Shown piece by piece: positions 1 to 8,700 of a DNA stretch of 64,000 nt. The stretch is from positions 372,001 to 436,000 of the forward strand of contig NZ_CP098813.1 of the NCBI RefSeq assembly GCF_036825535.1. Direction: 5' to 3'. Origin of the DNA: Parasalinivibrio latis. Lineage in GTDB: Bacteria; Pseudomonadota; Gammaproteobacteria; Enterobacterales; Vibrionaceae. A program made the translations under genes and the position numbers. The stretch's first letter is position 1; each line of letters starts with the position of its first letter. The notes beneath the pieces are model-generated. The model saw only the letters and a program-made list of their open reading frames with translations, was not told the origin of the DNA and did no database searches.

Positions 1-537
1 CACCTGACTGCCAAGCAGACTATTGCCCGCAAAGCAGCGTCACTGATCAACGCAAACGACAGTATTGGCCTCAACGCAGGTAGTACCGTTCCTATGATCC
101 TCGATTACCTGTCAGACGACGTGAACCACCTGTCTGTCACCACACTTGCTCTGAACATCGCAGAAAAAGCGGTACGCCTGCCCATCGTCGATCTCTTCGT
201 ACCCGGAGGCCATTACCGCAACACCTCACATGCCCTGTCTGGTACTGCAACGGAGCAGGCACTCGCGTCCATAAACCTCGACAAAGGTTTTTTTGGTGCT
301 TCTGCCATTGACCTTCAGGCAGGCTGGACACACCCAGCGCATGCAGAAGTACCATCAAACCAGGTCATGCTCCAGCAGGCACGCAAGAAATACTTGGTTT
401 GTGACTCCACGAAAATCGGGCATGTTAACTTCAGTAAAGTGTCTGACTTAACGATATTTGATGCCTTTATCGTCGATGATGATTTCCCGGAAGAGTACCG
501 TCTCTGGGCTGAGGAACACGGAATTGAAATAATTTAA
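1..537 (+). CDS. DeoR-family transcriptional regulator, C-terminal part (cut by window edge)
   Basis: The frame is open to the left edge, so about 178 codons of the C-terminal ligand-sensing domain are present and the N-terminal helix-turn-helix is outside the window. The DeoR sensor pattern is clear: IARKAASLI followed by GLNAGSTV, the glycine-serine-threonine loop that binds sugar phosphates in this fold, then VCDSTKIG and a closing DAFIVDDD segment. DeoR proteins usually repress sugar or polyol catabolic genes and are released by a phosphorylated intermediate. The gene is followed by a strong terminator and then by a GlpD-like dehydrogenase and a kinase, its likely targets. The family call is firm; the effector is unknown. 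Confidence 0.9.
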   Translation, partial: HLTAKQTIARKAASLINANDSIGLNAGSTVPMILDYLSDDVNHLSVTTLALNIAEKAVRLPIVDLFVPGGHYRNTSHALSGTATEQALASINLDKGFFGASAIDLQAGWTHPAHAEVPSNQVMLQQARKKYLVCDSTKIGHVNFSKVSDLTIFDAFIVDDDFPEEYRLWAEEHGIEII

Positions 538-576
538 TTCCGAGACATATTTATCTCCCCCCCAAGATATTAAACA

Positions 577-605
577 GCCGGAGCCATCAAGCTCCGGCTT
601 TTTTT
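577..605 (+). terminator. Intrinsic terminator after the DeoR gene
   Basis: Eight-base perfect stem GCCGGAGC/GCTCCGGC with a six-base loop followed by seven T. It separates the regulator from the dehydrogenase-kinase operon, which therefore needs its own promoter in about 606-715. Confidence 0.9.
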
Positions 606-626
606 ATCCCTGAAGGCAAAACGACA

Positions 627-708
627 CAATGCGACATTTAGCTTTACGAAGTGACACAACCCTGCTATAACTTTTTAGTAACATTTATCTCAATTATAAG
701 TCGCATTG
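627..708. promoter_or_regulatory. Candidate operator pair for the DeoR regulator
   Basis: A nine-base perfect inverted repeat, CAATGCGAC at 627-635 and GTCGCATTG at 700-708, brackets the AT-rich stretch that should hold the promoter of the dehydrogenase gene; the right arm ends just before its ribosome binding site at 716. Paired distant half-sites are common for DeoR-type repressors. Seen: the repeat. Inferred: its use by the regulator at 1-537. Confidence 0.4.
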
Positions 709-726
709 CTTTACCAAGGAGGGAAA

Positions 727-2373
727 ATGCAGTTCAAGGACAACAGCGAAGCCCAGCCGTACGATTTCCTAATCATAGGGGGAGGCATTTCTGGAGCCTC
801 TCTGGCCCGCGAAGCTGTGTTGCGGGGATACTCGGTCGCACTGGTAGACAAGAATGACTTTTCAGCCGGGACCAGCAGCCGCTCGGGCAAGCTAATTCAT
901 GGCGGCGTCCGTTATCTGGAAACCATGGATTTAAAAGTTGTCCGGGAATCATGCCGGGAAAGAGAAACCCAGCTCCGTATCGCCCCGCACCTTGGTAACG
1001 TGCAACCTATTCTTTTTGTCTCCAATGACCAGGGGAAGTATCGCCCCTGGCAGCTTAGGATTGCCCTCTCTTTTTACGACTTCGTTTCCGGCAATCCCAA
1101 TAACAGAAAGAGCCGAATTTTCAGCAAAAAGCAGCTTGAGGAAAAAGAGCCAAACCTCAACACCCGCGGTCTTTATGGTGCCGGGCTTTTCCACGACCTG
1201 GCTACAAATGATGCACGCCTGACTATCGACACCCTGAAAAGTGCGGTGCAGCAAGGCGCCGATGTCGCTAACTACACAGAAGTCACCGACCTGTTATACA
1301 GGGACGGGAAGGTATCCGGTGTTGTGGCAAAGACGCTTAAAACCGGAGAGTCTTTTTCCCTCCACGCCAAACATGTGATCAACGCCTGTGGGCCCGGTGT
1401 TGATGCCATCAGGTTAATGGATGATCCATCTGCCAGGCTGTTGATGAAGCCTTCCAAAGGGGTACACCTTGCTTTTCGTAGTGACAGGTTACCCATCAAT
1501 AACGGGATTTTCATGCACGTTGGCAGCGACAATGGCCGAATGAACTGGGTGCTTCCCAAGCACAATGAAGGGTTTGTTTTCGCCGGCGCGACCGACACGT
1601 TTTTTGAAGGGGACATCGACAACCCCGGTATCACAGAGGCAGACATAGACCACGTACTGAAAGCCACAAACGAGATCATCCCGTCAGCAAACCTTACTCG
1701 AAAAGACATTCTCTCAGCATGGGCCGGGCTCCGTCCATTAGTGGATTCTGGCAGCGTATCGAATGCCAGCAAGGTATCCCGGCGCCACCTGGTAACTCAC
1801 AGCCAGTCACAACTTTACACGCTGGCCGGCGGGAAACTCAGTACCTGTCGTCTGATGGCAGAAGAAACCATCGACTACGTGGAAAAACACGCCATGTTGC
1901 CAAAAACGTCTCCGCTGAGCCATATCACGCCGATTTCAGGGGGAGAAACCATCCCTGCGGAACAGTTGAACTCTCCCGGTTCATTTTCAGAAGAAGATCA
2001 CGCCAGAATTTTTCGCGTATTCGGCAGCAACGCAACAGTCATTTCCGGAATGGCCCCATCTTCCACTGAAGCGTCCCGGATCGCACCTTCGGTCCCCCTG
2101 ACCAAGGCAGAGTTGCGCTATATCCTTCGCAATGAATTCGTCACCCACCTGGCTGATTTGCTCATCAGACGCACAAACATCTTCTACAGCCTCCAAGATG
2201 GCGGCCTGTCGGAAATCAAAGCCATCGGCGAATTAGTGGCAAAGGAGCTCGGGTGGTCATCGCAAGAACTCCAGAATGAAATTACTGCATACCAAAAAGA
2301 AGTGACTGCAAACCGACATGTTGACGCCACCACAGAATTTCAAACCGGGCAGGAAGCCAAGATCGACGCTTAA
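727..2373 (+). CDS. FAD-dependent glycerol-3-phosphate dehydrogenase family protein (GlpD-like)
   Basis: A 548-residue flavoprotein of the GlpD/DAO family, expected to oxidise a polyol phosphate at the membrane and pass electrons to quinone. The dinucleotide motif GGGISG lies at residues 18-23, followed by SSRSGKLIHGGVRYLE, typical of GlpD, and a C-terminal DAO_C-type helical domain. ATG 727 is chosen over an upstream TTG at 706 because AAGGAGGG sits at 716-723. It is 15 bases upstream of an FGGY kinase under a DeoR regulator. In classical glycerol use the kinase is GlpK; here the kinase is not GlpK-like, so the pair resembles EryA/EryB-type polyol pathways. The exact substrate is inference. 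Confidence 0.85.
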   Translation: MQFKDNSEAQPYDFLIIGGGISGASLAREAVLRGYSVALVDKNDFSAGTSSRSGKLIHGGVRYLETMDLKVVRESCRERETQLRIAPHLGNVQPILFVSNDQGKYRPWQLRIALSFYDFVSGNPNNRKSRIFSKKQLEEKEPNLNTRGLYGAGLFHDLATNDARLTIDTLKSAVQQGADVANYTEVTDLLYRDGKVSGVVAKTLKTGESFSLHAKHVINACGPGVDAIRLMDDPSARLLMKPSKGVHLAFRSDRLPINNGIFMHVGSDNGRMNWVLPKHNEGFVFAGATDTFFEGDIDNPGITEADIDHVLKATNEIIPSANLTRKDILSAWAGLRPLVDSGSVSNASKVSRRHLVTHSQSQLYTLAGGKLSTCRLMAEETIDYVEKHAMLPKTSPLSHITPISGGETIPAEQLNSPGSFSEEDHARIFRVFGSNATVISGMAPSSTEASRIAPSVPLTKAELRYILRNEFVTHLADLLIRRTNIFYSLQDGGLSEIKAIGELVAKELGWSSQELQNEITAYQKEVTANRHVDATTEFQTGQEAKIDA

Positions 2374-2388
2374 AAAAGGACTGCACCT

Positions 2389-3879
2389 ATGACGAAAAAA
2401 CTGATTCTTACAATAGATTTGGGCTCAAGCGGCATGTTGTCTTCGGTTTTTGACACCGACGGCAAGCTGATTGGCGAACACAAAAGAGGTTACACTCCTG
2501 ATACTGATGCCAACGGTAAAGCAACGTACGATATTGAGGCCATGCTTGATTATGTGGTTGCATCATTGAACGATTTGTTTGGTGACCGCGGGATAAACGC
2601 CAATGACGTGGCTATTGTCGGAGTTTCCGGCATGATGGGCGGAGTGGTTGGTGTGGACAAAAACGGCCGGGCTACTTTTCCCTATACCACCACATTGGAT
2701 ACCCGCTACATTCCGCATTACCTCGAAATGGTCGAGGCACACGGTCCGGAAATCCGGGAAATTGCCGGAACCTGGTACCCGACACTCGCCCCCAAGCTAA
2801 AGTGGATGCAAGCCCAGTCCCCGGAACGTTTTGCCAAGACCGTAAAAGTGGTACCGGTGACCAGTTTCTTTGCCGGAAGACTGACCGGTTTAAGCCCTGA
2901 CCACTGGGCGATTGATAAATCACTGCTTTGGATGACCGGACTTTCCGATGCAAAAACCCAGTCATGGTCAGACACCCTTGTCCGCAAGTTGGATATCGAC
3001 CCAGCTTTACTTCCTGACGTTGCAAACTCCGGAGATATCGTTGGAAACACCGGGACAGAAATTGCAAACCGAACCCCATTGCCCGAGGGTATTCCTGTTA
3101 TCGCCGGCGTAGGGGATACGCCTGCAAGTATCGTTGGTGCCGGTGGTGTGGGTGAAGGTGTTGCGGTGGATGTTGCCGGAACCTACCCCATTTTCTCTGT
3201 TTCAACCGGGCAAGATGCCTATGCTCGCCTTGGCAAAACCGGTGAGGTATTTGGCTCATCAATGCCAGGCGTATGCCACCCATCAGTCTTTGTTAACGGC
3301 GGTGGCCTGACCCAAAAATGGATTGCAGATTTAATGTTTGGCGAAGCCGATAATCAGGTCAGCAACTACGAAAAACTTACCGGAGAGGCAGACAGTATAT
3401 CCCCGGGTTCAGATGGTTTACTTTGCAATCCTCACTTTGGCGGCAGAGCCTGTCCACCGGATCCCAATGTCACATCCGGCAGTTTCGTTGGCTTGAATTG
3501 GGGGCATCGACGAGCTCATATGTACCGCGCTTTCCTTGAGTCTCTGGTATACGATTTGAGCCTGACCTTTGGCGAACTGACATCGGATATAGGATGTGAA
3601 ATCAAAGAGCTTCGTGGTGTCAGCGGAATGGCAAACAATCCGCTCTGGAACCAGATGAAAGCAGACATCCTGAACGTCCCGTATCTGGAAATGGAGAACA
3701 AGGAGGCCACAGCGGTAGGTACAGCGGTTACTGCAGGTGTTTCAGCAGGCTTATTTGACGGCTTTGAAGAAGCCATTGCAAAAATGTGTAAGATAAAAAG
3801 AATGTATCAACCAAGGAATGATATTCATAAAGCCTATCAACCCTATGTGCAGGCATATAGGGAATTGATTAATTCTTAA
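2389..3879 (+). CDS. FGGY-family carbohydrate kinase
   Basis: A 496-residue sugar or polyol kinase of normal family length. N-terminal DLGSSGM (residues 9-15) is the FGGY phosphate loop; GVGDTPAS near residue 243 and ATAVGTAVTAG near residue 448 match the second ATPase lobe. AAGGA lies eight bases before ATG 2389. It is probably co-transcribed with the GlpD-like dehydrogenase: the kinase would phosphorylate a polyol and the dehydrogenase oxidise the product. Xylulose, erythritol, threitol or glycerol analogues are all possible. No transporter is present in the visible part of the operon. Confidence 0.87.
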   Translation: MTKKLILTIDLGSSGMLSSVFDTDGKLIGEHKRGYTPDTDANGKATYDIEAMLDYVVASLNDLFGDRGINANDVAIVGVSGMMGGVVGVDKNGRATFPYTTTLDTRYIPHYLEMVEAHGPEIREIAGTWYPTLAPKLKWMQAQSPERFAKTVKVVPVTSFFAGRLTGLSPDHWAIDKSLLWMTGLSDAKTQSWSDTLVRKLDIDPALLPDVANSGDIVGNTGTEIANRTPLPEGIPVIAGVGDTPASIVGAGGVGEGVAVDVAGTYPIFSVSTGQDAYARLGKTGEVFGSSMPGVCHPSVFVNGGGLTQKWIADLMFGEADNQVSNYEKLTGEADSISPGSDGLLCNPHFGGRACPPDPNVTSGSFVGLNWGHRRAHMYRAFLESLVYDLSLTFGELTSDIGCEIKELRGVSGMANNPLWNQMKADILNVPYLEMENKEATAVGTAVTAGVSAGLFDGFEEAIAKMCKIKRMYQPRNDIHKAYQPYVQAYRELINS

Positions 3880-3888
3880 TATACATTC

Positions 3889-3918
3889 GAAAAAAGCCGG
3901 TTTGAAAACACTCCGGCT
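3889..3918 (-). terminator. Terminator of the HxlR gene (minus strand)
   Basis: Six-base stem AGCCGG/CCGGCT (3895-3900 and 3913-3918) with a 12-base loop. On the minus strand it is followed by six T. It overlaps the hxlR-type stop codon and may also stop kinase transcripts arriving from the left. Confidence 0.55.
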
Positions 3919-4277
3919 TATTCTCCATTTATTGTATTTATGTGTTTCATATGATTTGCACCCCACTCCTTCATTTCTACCAAAATAGGCTTCAATGACA
4001 ATCCATAGTCAGTTAAACGATATTCCACCTTCGGTGGGACCTCAGGATAAACTTTTCTTTCAATCACGCCATCAGCTTCCAATTCCCTTAACTGACTCGT
4101 CAGCATTCTTTGTGTAATTGATTCAATCTTTGATTTCAATTGACCAAATCTGAGGACATCCGAATCTAATAAATGAAACAGTATGACGGGTTTCCACCTA
4201 CCCCCTATTACAGATAAAGTTGCCTGCACGGAACATCCGTAAGGTTTAGAGTAAAAATCTTTTTCCCGATTTTTCAT
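3918..4277 (-). CDS. HxlR-family winged-helix transcriptional regulator
   Basis: 119 residues, normal for HxlR proteins. CSVQATLSVIGGRWKP near the N-terminus, ITQRMLTSQLRELEADG in the recognition region and VEYRLTDYG in the wing are family hallmarks. Cys15 lies in the position used for thiol sensing by several HxlR-type regulators of electrophile stress. It is transcribed away from a quinone-reductase-like MDR gene and an ABM monooxygenase gene, the usual arrangement of a regulator with its target operon. Likely role: control of a quinone or electrophile detoxification operon. The family is firm; the inducer is inference. Confidence 0.9.
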   Translation of the reverse strand: MKNREKDFYSKPYGCSVQATLSVIGGRWKPVILFHLLDSDVLRFGQLKSKIESITQRMLTSQLRELEADGVIERKVYPEVPPKVEYRLTDYGLSLKPILVEMKEWGANHMKHINTINGE

Positions 4278-4394
4278 TCAACTATCTCCAATAGTATCCT
4301 TTTTAGCACTATAGCACTTATTTCTGCGTACTTTCCACATATATCCTTAATAGTTATTATGCCTATGAAGGACAATAATTAACAAGGAACAAAA

Positions 4395-5390
4395 ATGAAA
4401 GCCTATATAGTGAATGAATACAGTGAAGCCGCAAATTTCCAACAAGCCAATATAGCAGAACCAAAGTTAAAACCTGGACATGTTTTAATTCAGGTAAAAG
4501 CCACCAGCTTAAACCCGGTTGATAATAAAATGCTGAGAGCAGATCTCGGTATCAATACTCCAACTCCTGCAGTGATGCATATGGATGTATCCGGTGTTGT
4601 TCTTGAGGTTGGTCAAGGAGTGACAAAATTTCGTAAAGGAGACAAAGTCTACGGTTGTGCCGGTGGGCTGATGGGTCCAGACGGACCAATTCAAGGAGCC
4701 CTGGCAGACGTTATGCTGGCAGACGCTGATCTGCTCGCCCATATGCCAGCAACTGCCAGTTTTGCGCAGGCTGCTGCCCTTCCATTAGTTACCATAACTG
4801 CGTGGGAATGTATTTACGATAAAGCCAATATTCAGGAAGGAGAACACATTCTTATTCATGCAGGTACCGGTGGCGTGGGACACATGGCTATTCAACTTGC
4901 CAAGTTGCGCGGCGCTACTGTATCTACAACTGTATCTGATGACATCAAAGCGAAGGTCGCCACACAGTTAGGTGCCGACAACATCATCAACTATAAAACT
5001 GAAACTGTAGACAGTTACGTTGCCAGACTTACTGATGGGAAAGGTTTCGACATAGTTTACGACACAGTAGGAGACGACAATATCGATCGTTCTCTCGAAG
5101 CGGTTAAAGTGTGGGGAGAAGTGGTTGCAGTTAACCCACGAATGCAAAACTTAAAACTCATGCACGCAAAGTCCCTGACTCTCCATTTTGTTTTGATGCT
5201 GCTCCCTTTGCTGACGGGAGAGAAACGAGCACACCATGGTCTCCTATTGTCTGAAGTGGCTCGATTCTTTGATCAAGGTGCGTTAAAACCGCTTATTCAT
5301 GAAGTATTACCATTTAGTGAAGTTAACCGTGCACACCGAATATTAGAATTGAACAATCACATTGGAAAGATCGTATTAGAAAACAAGTAA
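4395..5390 (+). CDS. MDR-family NAD(P)H:quinone oxidoreductase-like protein
   Basis: 331-residue zinc-less medium-chain dehydrogenase/reductase. It has an N-terminal GroES-like domain (LNPVDNKMLRAD; MDVSGVV) and a Rossmann motif GTGGVGHMAIQLA near residue 157. Zinc-ligand cysteines of alcohol dehydrogenases are not evident, which points to quinone or enone reduction. AAGGA lies just before ATG 4395. The divergent HxlR regulator and the downstream ABM protein suggest a quinone/electrophile stress operon. Confidence 0.85.
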   Translation: MKAYIVNEYSEAANFQQANIAEPKLKPGHVLIQVKATSLNPVDNKMLRADLGINTPTPAVMHMDVSGVVLEVGQGVTKFRKGDKVYGCAGGLMGPDGPIQGALADVMLADADLLAHMPATASFAQAAALPLVTITAWECIYDKANIQEGEHILIHAGTGGVGHMAIQLAKLRGATVSTTVSDDIKAKVATQLGADNIINYKTETVDSYVARLTDGKGFDIVYDTVGDDNIDRSLEAVKVWGEVVAVNPRMQNLKLMHAKSLTLHFVLMLLPLLTGEKRAHHGLLLSEVARFFDQGALKPLIHEVLPFSEVNRAHRILELNNHIGKIVLENK

Positions 5391-5410
5391 GCTAAATACA
5401 GGGTGTAATT

Positions 5411-5695
5411 ATGATTTATCTTATTGCGGACATTATCGCACATCCCGGAAAAGAAAAAGAGTTAGAAAAAAGTATCTTTACTGTAATGGCCCCTACCAGA
5501 AAAGAGCCAGGCTGTATTCAGTATGATTTGCATAAAGATGTTGAAAAACCAGGAAAGTACATTATGTACGAAATATGGGAGTCACAGAAAGCAATAGAAC
5601 AACATATTGCGTCTGAACACGTAAAAACATTTCTAGACGAAGTAAATAATAACATCATGAAAGATTTAATTATCAATCGCTGCGAAAAACTTTAA
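5411..5695 (+). CDS. ABM-domain (putative quinol monooxygenase, YgiN-like) protein
   Basis: 94 residues forming a single antibiotic-biosynthesis-monooxygenase fold: an N-terminal strand, then KEPGCIQYDLHKD, YEIWESQKAIEQH and a C-terminal strand. These dimeric ferredoxin-like proteins act on quinols or other reactive small molecules without a cofactor. The gene starts 20 bases after the MDR reductase and is almost certainly co-transcribed with it under the HxlR regulator. Confidence 0.85.
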   Translation: MIYLIADIIAHPGKEKELEKSIFTVMAPTRKEPGCIQYDLHKDVEKPGKYIMYEIWESQKAIEQHIASEHVKTFLDEVNNNIMKDLIINRCEKL

Positions 5696-5787
5696 TTACC
5701 AATACTATTTAAATTTTAGATGCTGACCCTGATCCATTCGCATCTGCTTAGAAGCCCAATATTTTTCAAAGCAGAATGGAGGTCGAA

Positions 5788-8700
5788 ATGAGTAGTACTG
5801 ACACTCGAAAAAACAAATGGATGAAATTTTATTTCATCATGTGTTTATTTATTTTCTCGTCATCATCCTATTCCGGGCAAGGGCCCGGATTGGGTCAGAT
5901 TCAATTTGCACAAAACGAGGTGTTCACACAGGTATCTCAACTCGTTGACAATAATGAACATGAATTTCTACCGAAGGATTATCCCGGACGTCTGAGGTAT
6001 GGTACTAACGGCGTCACCATGTTAAATGGCTATATTATTGGTGTTTTTGCTCCCGATAGCGGGCAAATACCCGGTGGCTGGTTCGTTTTGGATTCATCAA
6101 ACCCTCGGGATTTATCTTTGGTGAATCGGATTTACGAGCCAGATTTATTTACCGCAGATCGCTCCAGCGACAGGTTAAGGACAATAGATTTTTCTGAGGT
6201 TCATTCTTACGGTCTCAGCGGGGATTCTCTGGTTGCTATTCACAATGTGAGGGGCATTGAGATCTGGGATTGGTCTGACATTTTCAATCCTGTTCAGGTC
6301 AGTAAGCTCGCCTTGGACGACATTGTTCAGGCCGGATATGGGAATATTCCCTGGCACGTATCCTGGCAAGCACCCTACCTTTATGTAGCCCGGGGAACAT
6401 CAGGCATTTCGATTGTAGACACCACAGACATTACAAACCCTGTGCACGTCAAGACCATCCCCACAAGCCAGCTCGGTGGGTTCTTGGTCGGGAAAGTGCG
6501 TGCTTTCGGGAACAAACTGCACATTTCCAGCCGTAACAACCGTGGTGGATTCTCTATTCTGAATATCGATGATCCGCTGAATCCAGTGTTAGAGAAAACC
6601 GTCCCTAATCTCCCGTTTGTGTATTACACCTCTTGCTGGGATGGTAAATATTCCTATTTTGGAGCCCGCGCGGCATCAGACAGCCTGATTGTGTACGACA
6701 CGACGACTACGCCGATGTCATTGGTCAGTGACAAGGTTACAGGCTTCCTCAACACCTACTGTTCGCACCAGGACGAAAAACTCATCATGGGTAACCGGTT
6801 TGATGTCGGGACGTTGGACGTTGCTGACAAATCAAATATCCGTGAAATCGGACGAGGTGTATTGCAACTTGACCCTTCTATTACGCCGGATCACGGGCAA
6901 TCCTATCCCTTTGGCAATCTGATTTGGGTGGGTAACGACCACGGTTCCGGCAGTGGCTTTATGGCTCACGAAGCTCAACCTGATACAAATCCACCGTCAG
7001 TTTTTTATACCTACCCTGAACAAGACAGCACTCGTGTACCCGTAACGGCACGTGTCGGCCTTGCCATGTCAGACAGCATCTTGCTGGAATCCGTCAACAA
7101 TCAAACTTTTGTTGTAAAAGAGTTTCCAGGAGGACAGCAACTTAGCGGTACCTACAGTGTAAACAGAGCGTTTGTACATTTCAGCCCTGATCAGCCGCTC
7201 AAACAGAATTCGATTTATCAGGTCATCGCTTCAGGAATCAAAGATTTTTCCGGAAACCCGATGCCGGAATACCGTTTTAACTTTGCTACCGGCACTGTCT
7301 CCGGTCACGATGTATCGCTCACACAAAGCACTATGGTTGAGGTGGCACAACCTTTGGTTTTAAATGCCTCTGCGCAACCCATCCTGGGTGGTACGGTTGA
7401 ATACTCCTGGGATTTTGGTGACGGCACTCCTTCAACACCGTTTTCTACCAATGGTCAAGTTCAGCATACCTATGCCAGCCCCGGTCACTGGCAACCTATC
7501 GTGACCATCCGAGAGAACCAGTTAACATCAACCGATTCTCTGGCTGTTACTGCCATTACTCCGGTAACGCCTACTCAACCCACTACTGCGTCTTCAATTA
7601 TTTCGACAGGAAATCGCATCTACACAGCAAATGAAGACAATGGTTCTGTCACGGCATTTTCCGCTTATGCCCCGTTCAATAAGATTTGGGAATCCCCGGT
7701 CGGCAAAAAACCGAGAACACTGGCACGGGCACCTGACGGTCGGATATGGGTGGTCAACCAGGGTTCGGATTCCATCAGTATCCTCAACCCAACAAACGGA
7801 CTTATCGTACAGACTGTATCACTGCCACGGGCATCTCAACCTTATGGTGTTGTATTCAGCCCAGATGAGAGCCATGCATTTGTTACGCTGCAATCTTCCG
7901 GCCGGCTCCTAAAAATGGATCCGCTTAGCGGAAGTATCCTGCAATCTCGCAATGTCGGTCACTCCGCGCGAGGAGTTGCCGTTGACAGCAATTCGGACAC
8001 GGTTTTTGTCACCCGGTTTAAATCTCCTCAGGATCACGCCAGAGTTATTGCAGTAGACATTGATCTTTTCAGTTCCCAAGTCATTCGACTCGGCAAAGAC
8101 ACTATTACTGTTGATGGCCCGGACCGTTCGAGGGGGCTTCCGAATTATCTCAACAGTATTACCATCTCACCTGACGGGAACTGGGCTTGGGTGCCAGCTA
8201 ACAAAGTAAATGTCGACCGCGGTCCATTCAACGAGAATGACCCAGACAGCAAACTTACATTTGACAGCACTGTCCGTGCCATCCTAAGTCCAATCAATCT
8301 CCAAACTAGGCGAGAAGCCTTTAACAAGCAAATTGATTTCGATAACGCTTCGCAACCCAAAGCAGCCGTATTTAGCCGTGCTGGGGACTATATCTACACT
8401 GCATTGGAAGGCAGCAACAGAATCGAAGTACGAGATGCCTACAACAATAACATCGCCTTGCAGCTCAATCGTACTGGTGATGCACCAATAGGTTTAGTCA
8501 GATCTGGAAAATTCCTGTTTGTTCACGGCTTTCTGTCACGCAGTGTCAAGGTTTTTGATGTCAGTGCATTTGAACAACCTGACAAAGGAGAAGTCGTAGA
8601 AGTTGCGAACCTGAAAACGGTCGAAACAGAAAAGATGAATGCTGCAGTTCTGGCTGGGAAACGTATTTTCCACAACGCGGAAGATGCGAGAATGGCAACT

